Of a stretch of 64,000 nucleotides of DNA, positions 15,581 through 25,154 are shown one piece after another. Each line of letters opens with the position of its first letter. Position 1 is the stretch's first letter. The notes under the pieces are model-generated. The model made no database searches and was not told where the DNA came from. It worked only from the letters and a program-made list of their open reading frames with translations. The position numbers and the translations under genes were made by a program. The stretch comes from JAFGUF01 sp040883315 (GTDB lineage: Bacteria; Bacillota; Clostridia; Christensenellales; UMGS416): NCBI GenBank assembly GCA_040883315.1, contig JBFLKU010000019.1:136894-200893 (forward strand), read 5' to 3'.

Positions 15581-17278
15581 ATGGATTATAAAAAATTAAT
15601 TGCTGGTAAATTATCTGATTTAATCGAATTAAGCAATGAAGAAATTGAGGAAATGCTGGAAATCCCATCTAAAGCTGAAATGGGCGATTTTGCCCTACCC
15701 TGCTTTAAGCTTTCAAAGACCATGAGAAAAGCTCCTCCTATGATTTCTGATATGCTTGCAGAGCAATTAAAAACCGATGGGAACATTCAAAAAATACAAA
15801 GCGTAAACGGCTATTTAAACTTTTATTTAAATAAAGCAAATGCTAGTGCAGATATTTTGAGCAAAATAATGGATTCGAATGAACAATACGGCGGCAGCGA
15901 CATCGGAAAAGATAAGACTATTTGTCTGGATTATTCATCTATTAACATCGCAAAACCTATGCACATAGGTCACTTATCAACCACAGTTATTGGCAACTCG
16001 CTAAACAGAATTTATAAGCATCTAGGCTATAATACAATAAGTATCAACCATCTTGGTGACTGGGGCACACAATTCGGCAAGCTAATTGTTGCCTACAAAT
16101 TATATTCATCCAAAGAGCAAGTTGAGCAAGGCGGAATTGCCGAGCTAACACGCATATACGTGCAGTATCATACAGACGCAGAAGAAAACGAAGCAATGGA
16201 TGATGAAGCTCGTGCATGGTTCAAAAAGATAGAAATGGGCGACAAAGAGGCTCTAGAACTGTTTGGGCTATTCAAGGAAATAACTTTAGAAGAAGTAAAC
16301 AAACTATATGATATGCTTGAAATAAAATTTGACAGCTACAACGGAGAAGCATTTTATCAAGATAAAATGGAACCAATCATAGGTGAACTAAAGGAAAAAA
16401 ATCTTTTAGTGGAAGACCAAGGCGCAATGGTAGTAAAGCTGGATGAATACAATATGCCCCCATGCATGATATTAAAAAAAGACGGAGCCACTTTATATTC
16501 CACTCGCGATATCGCCGCAGCTCAATATCGTAAAGATACTTATGATTTCGATAAATGCCTATATGTAACCGCATATCAGCAGGATTTGCATTTCAAACAA
16601 TTTTTCAAAGTCATTGAGCTAATGGGCAAAGATTATTATAATGACTTAGTTCATGTAAACTATGGCTATGTAAGCATGGAAGAAGGTGCAATGTCCACCC
16701 GTAAAGGAAACATAATTAAGCTGAAAGATTTATTAAACAGATCTGTAGAGAAGTCATTGCAAATAGTCAACGAGAAGAACCCTGACCTAGAGAACAAAGA
16801 AGAAATTGCTACAACAGTTGGCATTGGTTCTGTTATATTCGCGGCGCTTAAAAATAATCGTATAAAAGATATCGTTTTCTCATGGGATAGTGCACTTAGC
16901 TTCGAAGGAGAAACTGCACCATACGTTCAGTATACCCACGCACGTTGTGCTTCAGTACTAGAAAAATCAGATGTTTTACTAGATGGAGATGCAGACTATT
17001 CTACACTTGATAATCAAGATGCGAACAAAGTGATAACCTTGCTTCGTGATTTTCCAGAAGTGGTGCAAAATGCTGCTGAGAAATACGAGCCTTCACTAAT
17101 AACACGGCATGTTATAGAAATTGCTAAGGCATTTAATAAATATTATTTCGAGCATAGGATTATAGATGAAGATGGCGATGAAAAGGTGCGTGCACGTCTT
17201 ATACTTTCAAAGTGTACAAAGCAGGTAATAAAAACCGGATTATATTTAATCGGCGTAAAAGCGCCGGATAAAATGTAA
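15581..17278 (+). CDS. argS: Arginyl-tRNA synthetase
   Basis: A 565-residue class Ia synthetase. It has the N-terminal Arg-S domain, the HIGH motif (KPMHIGHLSTT, near residue 128), the ATP-site motif MSTRKGNIIKL near residue 370 in place of KMSKS, and a C-terminal DALR anticodon-binding domain ending LIGVKAPDKM. Length is typical. AAGGTGAG is the ribosome binding site. It lies directly upstream of tRNA-Ser and forms the last chromosomal protein gene before the mobile element. Confidence 0.97.
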   Translation: MDYKKLIAGKLSDLIELSNEEIEEMLEIPSKAEMGDFALPCFKLSKTMRKAPPMISDMLAEQLKTDGNIQKIQSVNGYLNFYLNKANASADILSKIMDSNEQYGGSDIGKDKTICLDYSSINIAKPMHIGHLSTTVIGNSLNRIYKHLGYNTISINHLGDWGTQFGKLIVAYKLYSSKEQVEQGGIAELTRIYVQYHTDAEENEAMDDEARAWFKKIEMGDKEALELFGLFKEITLEEVNKLYDMLEIKFDSYNGEAFYQDKMEPIIGELKEKNLLVEDQGAMVVKLDEYNMPPCMILKKDGATLYSTRDIAAAQYRKDTYDFDKCLYVTAYQQDLHFKQFFKVIELMGKDYYNDLVHVNYGYVSMEEGAMSTRKGNIIKLKDLLNRSVEKSLQIVNEKNPDLENKEEIATTVGIGSVIFAALKNNRIKDIVFSWDSALSFEGETAPYVQYTHARCASVLEKSDVLLDGDADYSTLDNQDANKVITLLRDFPEVVQNAAEKYEPSLITRHVIEIAKAFNKYYFEHRIIDEDGDEKVRARLILSKCTKQVIKTGLYLIGVKAPDKM

Positions 17279-17287
17279 TATATAGCT

Positions 17288-17375
17288 GGAGAGATGACAG
17301 AGTGGCCGATTGTGGCGGTCTCGAAAACCGTTGTGCCGAAAGGTACCGGGGGTTCAAATCCCCCTCTCTCCGCCA
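17288..17375 (+). tRNA. tRNA-Ser(CGA)
   Basis: An 88-base class II tRNA with long variable arm. Acceptor arms GGAGAGA/TCTCTCC, anticodon loop CTCGAAA (anticodon CGA), T-stem GGGGG/CCCCC, G discriminator and encoded CCA. The mobile element begins within about 125 bases of its 3' end; the gene itself is intact. Confidence 0.96.
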
Positions 17376-17412
17376 ATAGTTCTATTAGGACAAAAATTTA
17401 GCTCCTTGAGAG

Positions 17413-17450
17413 TATAAAAGTACATCACTTATCGGTGATGTACTTTTATA
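17413..17450. terminator. Bidirectional terminator between tRNA-Ser and the recombinases
   Basis: A perfect 16-bp stem (TATAAAAGTACATCAC and its complement) with a six-base loop. It can end both argS/tRNA-Ser transcripts and the recombinase operon. Confidence 0.8.
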
Positions 17451-17501
17451 TTATCATATATTAATTAACAAATAAAATTTCATTGCATTTTTTTAACTAT
17501 A

Positions 17502-19100
17502 TTATAACTCAATATATTCTTTTATCTCGTCTGCATATCTGTAATTAATTACAACGTTCCGTTCATTATCTACAGTAATACTATCAACAAAATCACAGAC
17601 CATAGATCTTGTTAATTTAGTAATTCCGTTATACCTATTAAAATGAACAAATAACTCTTCATTATGATGTTGATTCGTAGCAGTAACATCTACCAACTCT
17701 TTTTTCTTTTTTATACTGTCATCTATGCTATCTATTTGCTTATTATAAAAACTAATAATATCCTTGTATTCATCATTTGTTATTATATCAAGTTTTAAAT
17801 CGTTATACGTTCCTGTTTTCAATCCTTTAAGTTCAATTTGTTTCTTGCTAAGCATCGAAATCTCGGTTTCAAGCTTACTTATTCTCTTCCCTTTATTCTT
17901 GCTGTCTTTTGCAGCTAATATAGTATCAACATCTATCATTGATTTGATTAGCAAATTCAACGAAGATATTAATATTTCAGAAATCACTTCTTCTGAAATC
18001 AAATGAGATAAACATACCGATTTCCCGAATTTCTTATAAGTTGAGCAAACAAAATTACTATATCTTTTATCAGCAGGTGATACAACACTGCGTTGCATTT
18101 GTTTTCCGCATTCTGCACACACAAGTAATCCGGCAAAAAGAGAAGGCTTAACTTCGCTAGTCGGCTTAACATTTTTCGTTATCATAGATTGAACTTGATT
18201 AAAAATCGTCTTATCAATTATTGCTTCATGCGTACCTTCTATCCTTACCCATTCATCTTTAGTTAATGGTATCCTCTTATTAACCTTATGGCTATAAGAC
18301 TTTGTTCTGCCTTGTACCATATCACCTGTATAAATTGGTTGAGTTAATATCTTCTTTATGGTTGTAGATGTCCATTTAGAATTCGATTTAGTATCTTTAC
18401 CCTCTTTACTCTTCCTATATAAACTTGGGGTAAGAATTCTGTTTTGATTAAGAATTCGTGCTATCTCCGATTGGCTATGGTAATCAATGTATAAGCTGAA
18501 TATCTGCTCTACAATTGACTTTACCTCTTCATCAATAATTAGCTTATGTTTATCCATGGTCGACTTCATATAGCCATATGGAGCCACTGCACCAACGAAT
18601 TTACCTTCTTTCCGCTTAATGCTAAGGCTGATTTTAGTTGAATTAGAAACATCCTTTAAATACTGTTCGTTTAGCAAATTCATTAAAGGAACTTCTATAC
18701 TATTCATTCGTTCAGGGTCAGCTACACTATCAATATTATCAAGCATAGCAATAAACCTAACACCTTTGCTTGGAAAGAATTTTTCTAAATAATAATCACC
18801 TTCAATATGCTCTCGACCAAATCTCGATAAATCCTTTACAATAACACAGTTTATAATGCCTTTTTCGATATCTTTAATCATCTGCTGAAATGCAGGGCGG
18901 TCAAAACTACCGCCTTTGCATCCATCATCCTCATATACTTGTATTATATTTAATAAGTTATTGTCGCAATATTCCCTCAATAAAGTAATTTGATTAGTTA
19001 TGCTGTCATGTTCTGATTTGCTGTGCTCTTCTTCAGATATTCTTACATATATAGCTGTGTTCCATTCTGCTAAAAGTTGTTTCTTCTCATTTTGCAGCAT
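17502..19100 (-). CDS. Large serine recombinase B (site-specific integrase)
   Basis: A 532-residue large serine recombinase. The N-terminal resolvase domain has AIYVRISEEE with the nucleophilic serine and VKDLSRFGREH; then the recombinase domain, the zinc ribbon CAECGKQMQRSV...CSTYKKFGKSVC (about residues 330-365), a coiled-coil stretch and a DUF4368-like tail. Such enzymes excise and integrate Tn5397/Tn1549-like elements by double-strand cutting at a central dinucleotide. Its start overlaps the upstream recombinase by 14 bases; AGGAGG is the ribosome binding site. Confidence 0.93.
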   Translation of the reverse strand: MLQNEKKQLLAEWNTAIYVRISEEEHSKSEHDSITNQITLLREYCDNNLLNIIQVYEDDGCKGGSFDRPAFQQMIKDIEKGIINCVIVKDLSRFGREHIEGDYYLEKFFPSKGVRFIAMLDNIDSVADPERMNSIEVPLMNLLNEQYLKDVSNSTKISLSIKRKEGKFVGAVAPYGYMKSTMDKHKLIIDEEVKSIVEQIFSLYIDYHSQSEIARILNQNRILTPSLYRKSKEGKDTKSNSKWTSTTIKKILTQPIYTGDMVQGRTKSYSHKVNKRIPLTKDEWVRIEGTHEAIIDKTIFNQVQSMITKNVKPTSEVKPSLFAGLLVCAECGKQMQRSVVSPADKRYSNFVCSTYKKFGKSVCLSHLISEEVISEILISSLNLLIKSMIDVDTILAAKDSKNKGKRISKLETEISMLSKKQIELKGLKTGTYNDLKLDIITNDEYKDIISFYNKQIDSIDDSIKKKKELVDVTATNQHHNEELFVHFNRYNGITKLTRSMVCDFVDSITVDNERNVVINYRYADEIKEYIEL

Positions 19101-20793
19101 AGCTTCCTCCTATATTGGTATATGAATCATTAACGTGATTCTCTGCATAAGTGAGCAGTTTATTAAATTGATCATGATGCTTAAAAACTATTTTTATGTT
19201 CTTATCCTTTGTAATATATATGTTATCTATAAATAGTAAAATAATCTCTCGATTTAAACTTTTAATATATCCACCTTTAACAATATTCTCTAACCATTGA
19301 AATTGATTATTTCTTATATCTTCATCAATTTTCTTTTCACTGATAAGTGCTTCAATTTCTGTTTTTATTTTTTCAGTCTGTGTATCATAAGTTTTCTTCG
19401 TGAATAAATACTCCTGTTTAGATAGAACATCTAATTTCCAATCAGAATAAATACTTACTTTTAATAATTTTAATCTCTCAATTTCATTTTGCTTTTTTGA
19501 TATGAGTTTATCATAATTTAATGAATGTTTTTGAATGCTTTTACTTTGATTTATCTGCTCTATAACTCTTTTAATATTTACCAAAGATTGAATTTGTGCA
19601 TTAATACTGGCCAATACAATTGAATATATTTGTTCATGCTTAATACTATGGGAAAATCGACATATTACACTACCCCTTTGGTTATATGATTTGCATTTGT
19701 AATAAGTGTACCATTTACCCTTTTGAAAAGTACTGTTTCTTATCATTGGTGATTTGCAATCCTCACAACGCAGCAATCCTGAAAACAAATGCACTTTTTC
19801 GTCCCTGTTGCAAGTTTTTACACATTTGCTTTTTAAAAGTTCCTGAACCTTACTAAACTTCTTTTTATCAATGATTGGCTCATGCATATCATATACAATA
19901 ATATAATCTTTTTCTTCTAAATAAATTGCTTTTCTATTTTTATAATCCCTGGTTGTTCTTTTCCTTTGAACTACAGCTCCTATATATGCTTTGTTTGTGA
20001 TTATGTCGCTTATTGCATTTGGTTTCCAGCCACAGTTATCTCTTACTGTATCATCTGAATAATATAGAGAACCATATTTTCTATAGTCTTTTCTTATCAT
20101 TATACCCAGCATATTTAGCCTTTGAGCTATTCTTACCATTCCATAGCCTTCTAAATACCAGTCAAATATCTTTCGTACTATTCCGGCAGCTTCTTCATCA
20201 ATTATTAATTTGTATTTATTATTTGGGTCTTTTTTATAACCAAATGGTGCTAGTGGCGAAATATACTTTCCTTCTCTCCTCTGCATATTCTTCGTTGCAC
20301 GAACTTTTTTAGATATATCCTGGCTGTTCTTATCATGTGCCAAGCTTTTAACTCTTACTATTAAACTATTAATTTCATTCGGATTTTTATAACTATCCAG
20401 TCTGTCTATAATTGAAATAAATCTACAGTTATACTGTGGTAAAATATGTTCAATATATTTTCCAACTCCAATGTAGTCTCTTCCTAGTCTTGATAAGTCC
20501 TTAATAACTATGCAATTAATAGAATTATCTTTTATCTTATTTATCATTTGTTGAAATGCAGGTCTATTGAAATTTGTGCCTGTTTCGTCTTCGTCTATAA
20601 AATAATCAAAATCAACAAATTCTTCATGTTCTTCAACATATCTACTTAAAAGTTTCTTCTGATTAACTACACTGTCACTTTCGGCTTTATCACCGTCTTC
20701 TCTTGAAAGTCTTATATATAACCCGACTTTCCATTCGTTTTTAAATATTTGTTCTTGGACTTGTTCATCTGTATAAAATTGTTTTCTTGCCAT
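19087..20793 (-). CDS. Large serine recombinase A
   Basis: A 568-residue large serine recombinase, related to but clearly different from its neighbour. Resolvase domain with GLYIRLSREDGDK (nucleophile Ser) and VIKDLSRLGRDY; recombinase domain; zinc ribbon CEDCKSPMIRN...CKSYNQRGSVIC; a long coiled-coil segment with QKNEIERLK; and a DUF4368-like C-terminus. All key residues are present in both copies, so the pair may act together, as seen in some staphylococcal cassettes with two recombinases. GGAGCG before the start. Confidence 0.93.
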   Translation of the reverse strand: MARKQFYTDEQVQEQIFKNEWKVGLYIRLSREDGDKAESDSVVNQKKLLSRYVEEHEEFVDFDYFIDEDETGTNFNRPAFQQMINKIKDNSINCIVIKDLSRLGRDYIGVGKYIEHILPQYNCRFISIIDRLDSYKNPNEINSLIVRVKSLAHDKNSQDISKKVRATKNMQRREGKYISPLAPFGYKKDPNNKYKLIIDEEAAGIVRKIFDWYLEGYGMVRIAQRLNMLGIMIRKDYRKYGSLYYSDDTVRDNCGWKPNAISDIITNKAYIGAVVQRKRTTRDYKNRKAIYLEEKDYIIVYDMHEPIIDKKKFSKVQELLKSKCVKTCNRDEKVHLFSGLLRCEDCKSPMIRNSTFQKGKWYTYYKCKSYNQRGSVICRFSHSIKHEQIYSIVLASINAQIQSLVNIKRVIEQINQSKSIQKHSLNYDKLISKKQNEIERLKLLKVSIYSDWKLDVLSKQEYLFTKKTYDTQTEKIKTEIEALISEKKIDEDIRNNQFQWLENIVKGGYIKSLNREIILLFIDNIYITKDKNIKIVFKHHDQFNKLLTYAENHVNDSYTNIGGSYAAK

Positions 20794-20887
20794 AGTAAAC
20801 GCTCCTATTAGTATTTGTATTACTCAATAGGATTTTTTAGTGCCATAATCAATTTAGCACAAGTTTTCCTATATTCAAAATATAGAG

Positions 20888-21094
20888 CTATTTATTTATT
20901 ATATGGTTTAACAATTTATCTTCTAGCTTTTCTTCGCCAGAAAATCTTATTTGTACTACTGTATTATTGTACTTATAACAATAAGGATTTCCAATTTGTG
21001 CAATAAAGCTCCTTATTCTTTCTTCTGTAGACGTTTCTAAATCAATACTTACATTTTTTATATCCTTTAAATCCTGTCTCTCTAATAATTCCAT
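20888..21094 (-). CDS. Small protein encoded ahead of the recombinases
   Basis: A 68-residue protein (MELLERQDLKDIKNVSIDL..., with STEERIRSFIAQIGNPYCYKYNNTVVQIRFS). It resembles the small DUF6870-type proteins I know from Clostridia mobile elements, which share the ERxxSFxxQIxNPYC...VVxIxF pattern; that match is from memory. It starts at ATG 21094 behind AAAGGGGAG and lies 94 bases upstream of recombinase A. A role as accessory or directionality factor is only a guess. Confidence 0.7.
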   Translation of the reverse strand: MELLERQDLKDIKNVSIDLETSTEERIRSFIAQIGNPYCYKYNNTVVQIRFSGEEKLEDKLLNHIINK

Positions 21095-21121
21095 CAATAC
21101 TCCCCTTTTTAAATAATATAT

Positions 21122-21145
21122 GGATGCGACACTATAATGTGTCGC
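21122..21145. promoter_or_regulatory. Perfect palindrome upstream of the small recombinase-operon protein
   Basis: ATGCGACAC-TATAAT-GTGTCGCAT, nine-base arms. It lies 28 bases upstream of the small gene's start on the minus strand, between a structured leader and its ribosome binding site. Either an operator or a leader hairpin; it has no U tract. Confidence 0.6.
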
Positions 21146-21690
21146 ATAGTATATATCTTTTAGATTTGTTTTCTTATCATTTTAAGTTGTTTATTAACAC
21201 ATAGGAATTCCACCTCGCCCATTTTTAGAAGAATAAACTTCATCGTATAGCCGACCAACGTTTAGCATGTTAGCTGCCTGCCTTTCATCGCAATATGATA
21301 TTCAGTTTCACACTTGAATATTTCGCTCATTTCTTGGCAAATTCTATCGCTGCAGATGTACACCCACAGCAGACAGCATGTACTTAAAATGATTTGCTAT
21401 TTAATTTTCAAGGTGCCATTTTTGACGGGCAAATCTACATAAAATAAAAAGCCCCTCACTTATAAGCAGTGAGTAAGGCTATTTTTGACCCGTTTTAAAT
21501 GATTGTTTAAAGTTTGTTCATAATTCCATAAATATAAATATACTAAAAAAGGTTAATGTGAAGACTCCAAATAATGTATAATTATTTTGCTATTATAACA
21601 TAATATACTTGCATAATATAGGAATTATAGTAATATTTTAAGTATATATATATATAATTATTTATTACTTCAAAAGCATTCTAGGAAAAG
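21146..21690 (-). promoter_or_regulatory. Long leader region of the recombinase operon
   Basis: A 545-base stretch without a normal gene. On the minus strand it contains, in order: the motif ACGGGTCAAAAATAGCC, a terminator-like hairpin at 21450-21480, the related motif GCCCGTCAAAAATGGCACC whose CCCG can pair back to CGGG, then CACCTTGAAAATTAAATAG, and two short overlapping ORFs. MSEIFKCETEYHIAMKGRQL is most of the first (21330-21262, 22 codons); MLNVGRLYDEVYSSKNGRGG is most of the second (21268-21194, 24 codons), which starts inside the end of the first. The layout resembles transcription-attenuation leaders. Confidence 0.45.
21450..21480 (-). terminator. Attenuator-like hairpin in the recombinase leader
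   Basis: On the minus strand AGCC-CTCACT pairs with AGTGAG-GGCT with a small internal bulge, followed by TTTTTATTTT. It has every mark of an intrinsic terminator and lies about 360 bases upstream of the small recombinase-operon gene. Confidence 0.7.
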
Positions 21691-22974
21691 TTATCCCCTC
21701 ACAGCTTCCAAAGCACTAAGCATAGTCGCCCGTCTTGCAGGGAAAAATCCTGCCGTCACACCGACGATAACCGCAATACCAATAGCAGATAAGTCCAGCC
21801 ATAGAGGCATAATAAACTTCATCCCCGATTGAAATGACATTCCCAGAAAATTAACTGCATCGCCGTATGAAACAACAGCATAGCTAAATATATGTGCAAT
21901 TATGCAGCCTGCTAATCCGCCTGCTGCACCGATTATTGCAGACTCTATCAAAAATAATGTGCGTATCTTAACGATAGATACCCCTATCACCTTCATCACA
22001 CCGATTTCCTTTTTGCGCTCTATTATGCTAGTCATCATGGTGTTTGCTATGCCAATTGCAGATACTATAAGCGCAATCAATCCTATAAATAAAAGTTGCC
22101 CTTGCTGTGCTTTTTGCTGAGCTTTAAGTTCCGTTATCCATTCCGTGTTTGAATATGCCTCAAATCCATAGTCTCGTATAATATCTAGTATTTCCTGCAC
22201 ATCATCCATGCTGTCTGCGTACACATATATAGTGTCGTACTCATTAATTGATAAATCTACTGCATTCGCCGTTTTATAGCTTTCGCTCAATACTTCCTGC
22301 GCCATCTCCAGACTAATATAAACATCTGAATTTTTGTAATATTCACTTTCATTTTTTAATATGCCCACAATCTCTGCCTTATATTTTTTAGATGTTGGGA
22401 TTTCTTCATCCTCCATTGCCTGTCTGCCTCCAAGATATAAATCGATAGTTGATGAGAGGAAGTCTATATTAGGTCCGGAATAATTACGCCCATATTCATC
22501 ATCATTTTTAGCAAAGTTGCTGTATGCGCCTTCGCCCATCACTATCTGAACCATCGCACTATCAGGATTAATCAGCTGCCCTTCGTCTATCTCTGCATAT
22601 TTATATAAATATTCTGCGGGAACTGCCGTTGCGTAAAAATAAGGTGCATAATATTCTCTGATTTCAGCATAAAAAATAATGCGCTTTTCCGGAATAACTA
22701 AATCCACATTTTCAATATTTAAAAAAGCATTTACAGCAGCATCATTAAGTTTGGCTGTGTTAAGCTCATTATATCCATCAGTATATACTTCTATTTTCTC
22801 TAAATCAGAATTATCAAGCATTTCATTAAACTGAACTAAATTAGTAAGTCCTAAAGAAATCATTATTACAATGCACGCAGTGCCTATAACCACACCTACG
22901 ATAGTAAGAGCAGTTCGAGATTTTCTTCTATACAGATTTAGAATAGATAACTTTATTAAATCAATAAATTTCAT
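21691..22974 (-). CDS. MacB/FtsX-type ABC transporter permease
   Basis: A 427-residue permease: N-terminal membrane segment after RRKSRTALTIVGVVIGTACIV, a large extracytoplasmic MacB-type domain (about 45-290), then three C-terminal membrane segments with ERKKEIGVMKVIGVS and FFPARRATMLSALEAVRG, the classic FtsX coupling region. Partner of the ATPase at 24434. Mechanotransmission-type exporters of this class move lipoproteins, peptides or toxins rather than small ions. Last gene of an eight-gene operon. Confidence 0.88.
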   Translation of the reverse strand: MKFIDLIKLSILNLYRRKSRTALTIVGVVIGTACIVIMISLGLTNLVQFNEMLDNSDLEKIEVYTDGYNELNTAKLNDAAVNAFLNIENVDLVIPEKRIIFYAEIREYYAPYFYATAVPAEYLYKYAEIDEGQLINPDSAMVQIVMGEGAYSNFAKNDDEYGRNYSGPNIDFLSSTIDLYLGGRQAMEDEEIPTSKKYKAEIVGILKNESEYYKNSDVYISLEMAQEVLSESYKTANAVDLSINEYDTIYVYADSMDDVQEILDIIRDYGFEAYSNTEWITELKAQQKAQQGQLLFIGLIALIVSAIGIANTMMTSIIERKKEIGVMKVIGVSIVKIRTLFLIESAIIGAAGGLAGCIIAHIFSYAVVSYGDAVNFLGMSFQSGMKFIMPLWLDLSAIGIAVIVGVTAGFFPARRATMLSALEAVRG

Positions 22975-22989
22975 TATATTTCACCAATA

Positions 22990-24414
22990 TTAATCATCTA
23001 GATGTCCGTACTCTCTTTTTAGCTGATTTATTTTTCTTCTATATGATGTAATGCCCAATATAAAAGCGGCTATTACAACTAGTATTCCTACGGAAATCCA
23101 CCAGCTGCTCATTTTCTCCACCTCTTCTTCCTCTTCATCATCCTGGCTGTATAAGTCGTCAAATACAGGGCGCTCTATGGTAGTTTTCACATCTATTGTT
23201 TCCGTGTATACTTCGCCATATTCATCCTCGTAAGATAGGGTTACTGTGCCGACAGATGCACCGTATTTGTAGTCTGTGTCCAGTCCGTATTTGCCCATAT
23301 CCAGCGTGCCGAAGAATGCATATATCTCCGCAGTTGCTGATTCTCCGCTTTCCATATTTCCTAAATACGCACTCCCATCTGGTATTACGCCCGGCATCTC
23401 TACCGAAACCAACACATTGTAAACAGATGATTTTCCCATATTAAATACCTGCATAGATATGGGCATGCTGTCACCTGCATTTACTTTGGAGGATATATTT
23501 ACATCATCATATTCCACTCTTATAGGCTGCTGGATCTCAACTACTACAGTATCAGTGGATGAGCATTCTGAACCTAAATTATCCATATAATTCAAGTTTA
23601 TTGTTATCTTCTGTGCGCCTGCCTCTGCATCCTTGCGAGCTCTAAGTTTGATAACTATGCCCGTTTCTTCCTTATCCTCAAGCTCCTCTATAAACAATGA
23701 CCCCACATTGTCAGATGATATTATATCTGTAGTTTCGCCGTCATAATCTATGCGAATGCTATACGCATGCCATGTGTCACTTGTGTTTTCTAGGGTCATA
23801 TACAGCTGAAATTCATCGCCTGCTTTTATAATATCTTCACTGAAATAATATTCAGAAATTATGATGTCAGGTGCTGCATGGCTGTCTTTTGACCTAGGTT
23901 CTTTATCGGATTTATATTCATACCTTTGCTTGCCGTCTGTAATAACTACATATACAATGAATTCCTGAATATATGTTTCGCCGTCTATTTTATACTCTGC
24001 ATTCACAACAACAGGATAGCTGCCGTTCACTCTGCTCCAGAGCAAGGGTATCTTATAGTCTATTAAATATGCCTGCTTCATATCACCTGAATTATTTATT
24101 TCATATTCCTCCAGATAATAATATCCGTAATAATCGCCTGTATAAAATGGTGAATACCCAGAACTTCCCGTATCAAAGGTTACCTTTATTCTGGAATTAT
24201 CAATTACATCATCTGTATCTATGACAAGAGGCATTAGTATATTGACTTTGCTATTTGCAATTTCCGGTGTATAGCCATCGATATATGAAATCTCCATATC
24301 ATCATATGCATTCAGCAAGTCAATTACTAATATACCCGTCTCTGCTTTTGCGGGTATAAATATAGTAGATGCTAATATCATAAATATCATAACTATCTTT
24401 ATTTTTTTCTTCAT
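22990..24414 (-). CDS. Exported CARDB-like protein with C-terminal anchor
   Basis: A 474-residue surface protein. Signal peptide (to about PAKA), several beta-sandwich domains resembling CARDB/COG1361 adhesion modules (segments such as AGDEFQLYMTLENTSDTWHAY and AGDSMPISMQVFNMGKSSVY repeat the pattern), an acidic DDEEEEEVEK linker, one C-terminal membrane helix and a basic cytoplasmic tail. It lies between the MacB-like permease and ATPase genes, so it probably acts as an extracytoplasmic partner of that ABC transporter. Confidence 0.8.
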   Translation of the reverse strand: MKKKIKIVMIFMILASTIFIPAKAETGILVIDLLNAYDDMEISYIDGYTPEIANSKVNILMPLVIDTDDVIDNSRIKVTFDTGSSGYSPFYTGDYYGYYYLEEYEINNSGDMKQAYLIDYKIPLLWSRVNGSYPVVVNAEYKIDGETYIQEFIVYVVITDGKQRYEYKSDKEPRSKDSHAAPDIIISEYYFSEDIIKAGDEFQLYMTLENTSDTWHAYSIRIDYDGETTDIISSDNVGSLFIEELEDKEETGIVIKLRARKDAEAGAQKITINLNYMDNLGSECSSTDTVVVEIQQPIRVEYDDVNISSKVNAGDSMPISMQVFNMGKSSVYNVLVSVEMPGVIPDGSAYLGNMESGESATAEIYAFFGTLDMGKYGLDTDYKYGASVGTVTLSYEDEYGEVYTETIDVKTTIERPVFDDLYSQDDEEEEEVEKMSSWWISVGILVVIAAFILGITSYRRKINQLKREYGHLDD

Positions 24415-24433
24415 CTTATTAACCTCGTATCCA

Positions 24434-25126
24434 TCATTCTGTAATCATTCCGTCTGCAATGTTTATTATTCTATCAGTATATTTCACCCGCTCCATATCA
24501 TGAGTAACCATCAAAATTGTCGTGCCCTTTTTATTGTTTATTTCCGCTAAGCTCTCAATTATTATATCTGCTGTGTGGCTGTCCAGATTACCTGTTGGTT
24601 CATCTGCGAATATTATCTTGGGCTGTGCAATAACAGCCCTTGCAATGGATACCCTTTGCTGTTCACCACCTGATAGCTCATTTGGCTTATGATGCAGATG
24701 CTTGCTAAGTCCATATTCACTTAGAAGTCTCTTTGCTTTTTCCATTCTCTCTGCTTTACAAACGCCCTGTGCCATCAGCGGAAATGCTACATTTTCCTGA
24801 GCAGTTAATACATCAAACAAATTAAATGACTGAAAAACAAATCCTGTGTTTTGAAGCCTGAAATTAACCAGCTGCTCTTCGCTCAGCCGATGTATCCCCC
24901 TGCCCCCTATCATTATTCTGCCTGCGCTGGGTTTTTCTAAGCCTGCAAGCAAAGACAGAAGTGTCGACTTACCACTGCCAGATGCGCCGACAATTGCAGC
25001 AAATTCACCGTGCATAATATCCAGATTTACATTAGATAGTGCTTTTAGCCTTGTTTTATCTGTCTTATATATTTTTGTTATATTTCGAGCTAATATTAAT
25101 GGCTCATCTTTTATTCTTTGTTCCAT
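24434..25126 (-). CDS. MacB-type ABC transporter ATP-binding protein
   Basis: A 230-residue ATPase with Walker A GASGSGKST, Q-loop in FVFQSFNLFD, signature LSGGEQQRVSIARAV, Walker B IIFADEPTGNLD and switch histidine in MVTHD. The sequence is typical of LolD/MacB ATPases that pair with FtsX-like permeases, here the gene at 21691. Confidence 0.93.
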   Translation of the reverse strand: MEQRIKDEPLILARNITKIYKTDKTRLKALSNVNLDIMHGEFAAIVGASGSGKSTLLSLLAGLEKPSAGRIMIGGRGIHRLSEEQLVNFRLQNTGFVFQSFNLFDVLTAQENVAFPLMAQGVCKAERMEKAKRLLSEYGLSKHLHHKPNELSGGEQQRVSIARAVIAQPKIIFADEPTGNLDSHTADIIIESLAEINNKKGTTILMVTHDMERVKYTDRIINIADGMITE

Positions 25127-25154
25127 AATTATATCCTTATATATACTTAATTTA

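Noticed and set aside
17143..17376. A 77-codon minus-strand frame overlapping the end of argS and tRNA-Ser
   Set aside because: It is antisense to well-supported genes and has no ribosome binding site; the N-terminal residues are the common tRNA-antisense artefact.
17376..17450. Direct repeat of the tRNA-Ser 3' end as an att site
   Set aside because: Serine recombinases do not need long repeats, the tRNA gene is intact, and no second copy of its end is seen in the window.
21146..21690. A tetracycline-resistance leader followed by its gene
   Set aside because: The leader layout is similar, but no ribosomal-protection gene follows; recombinase genes do.
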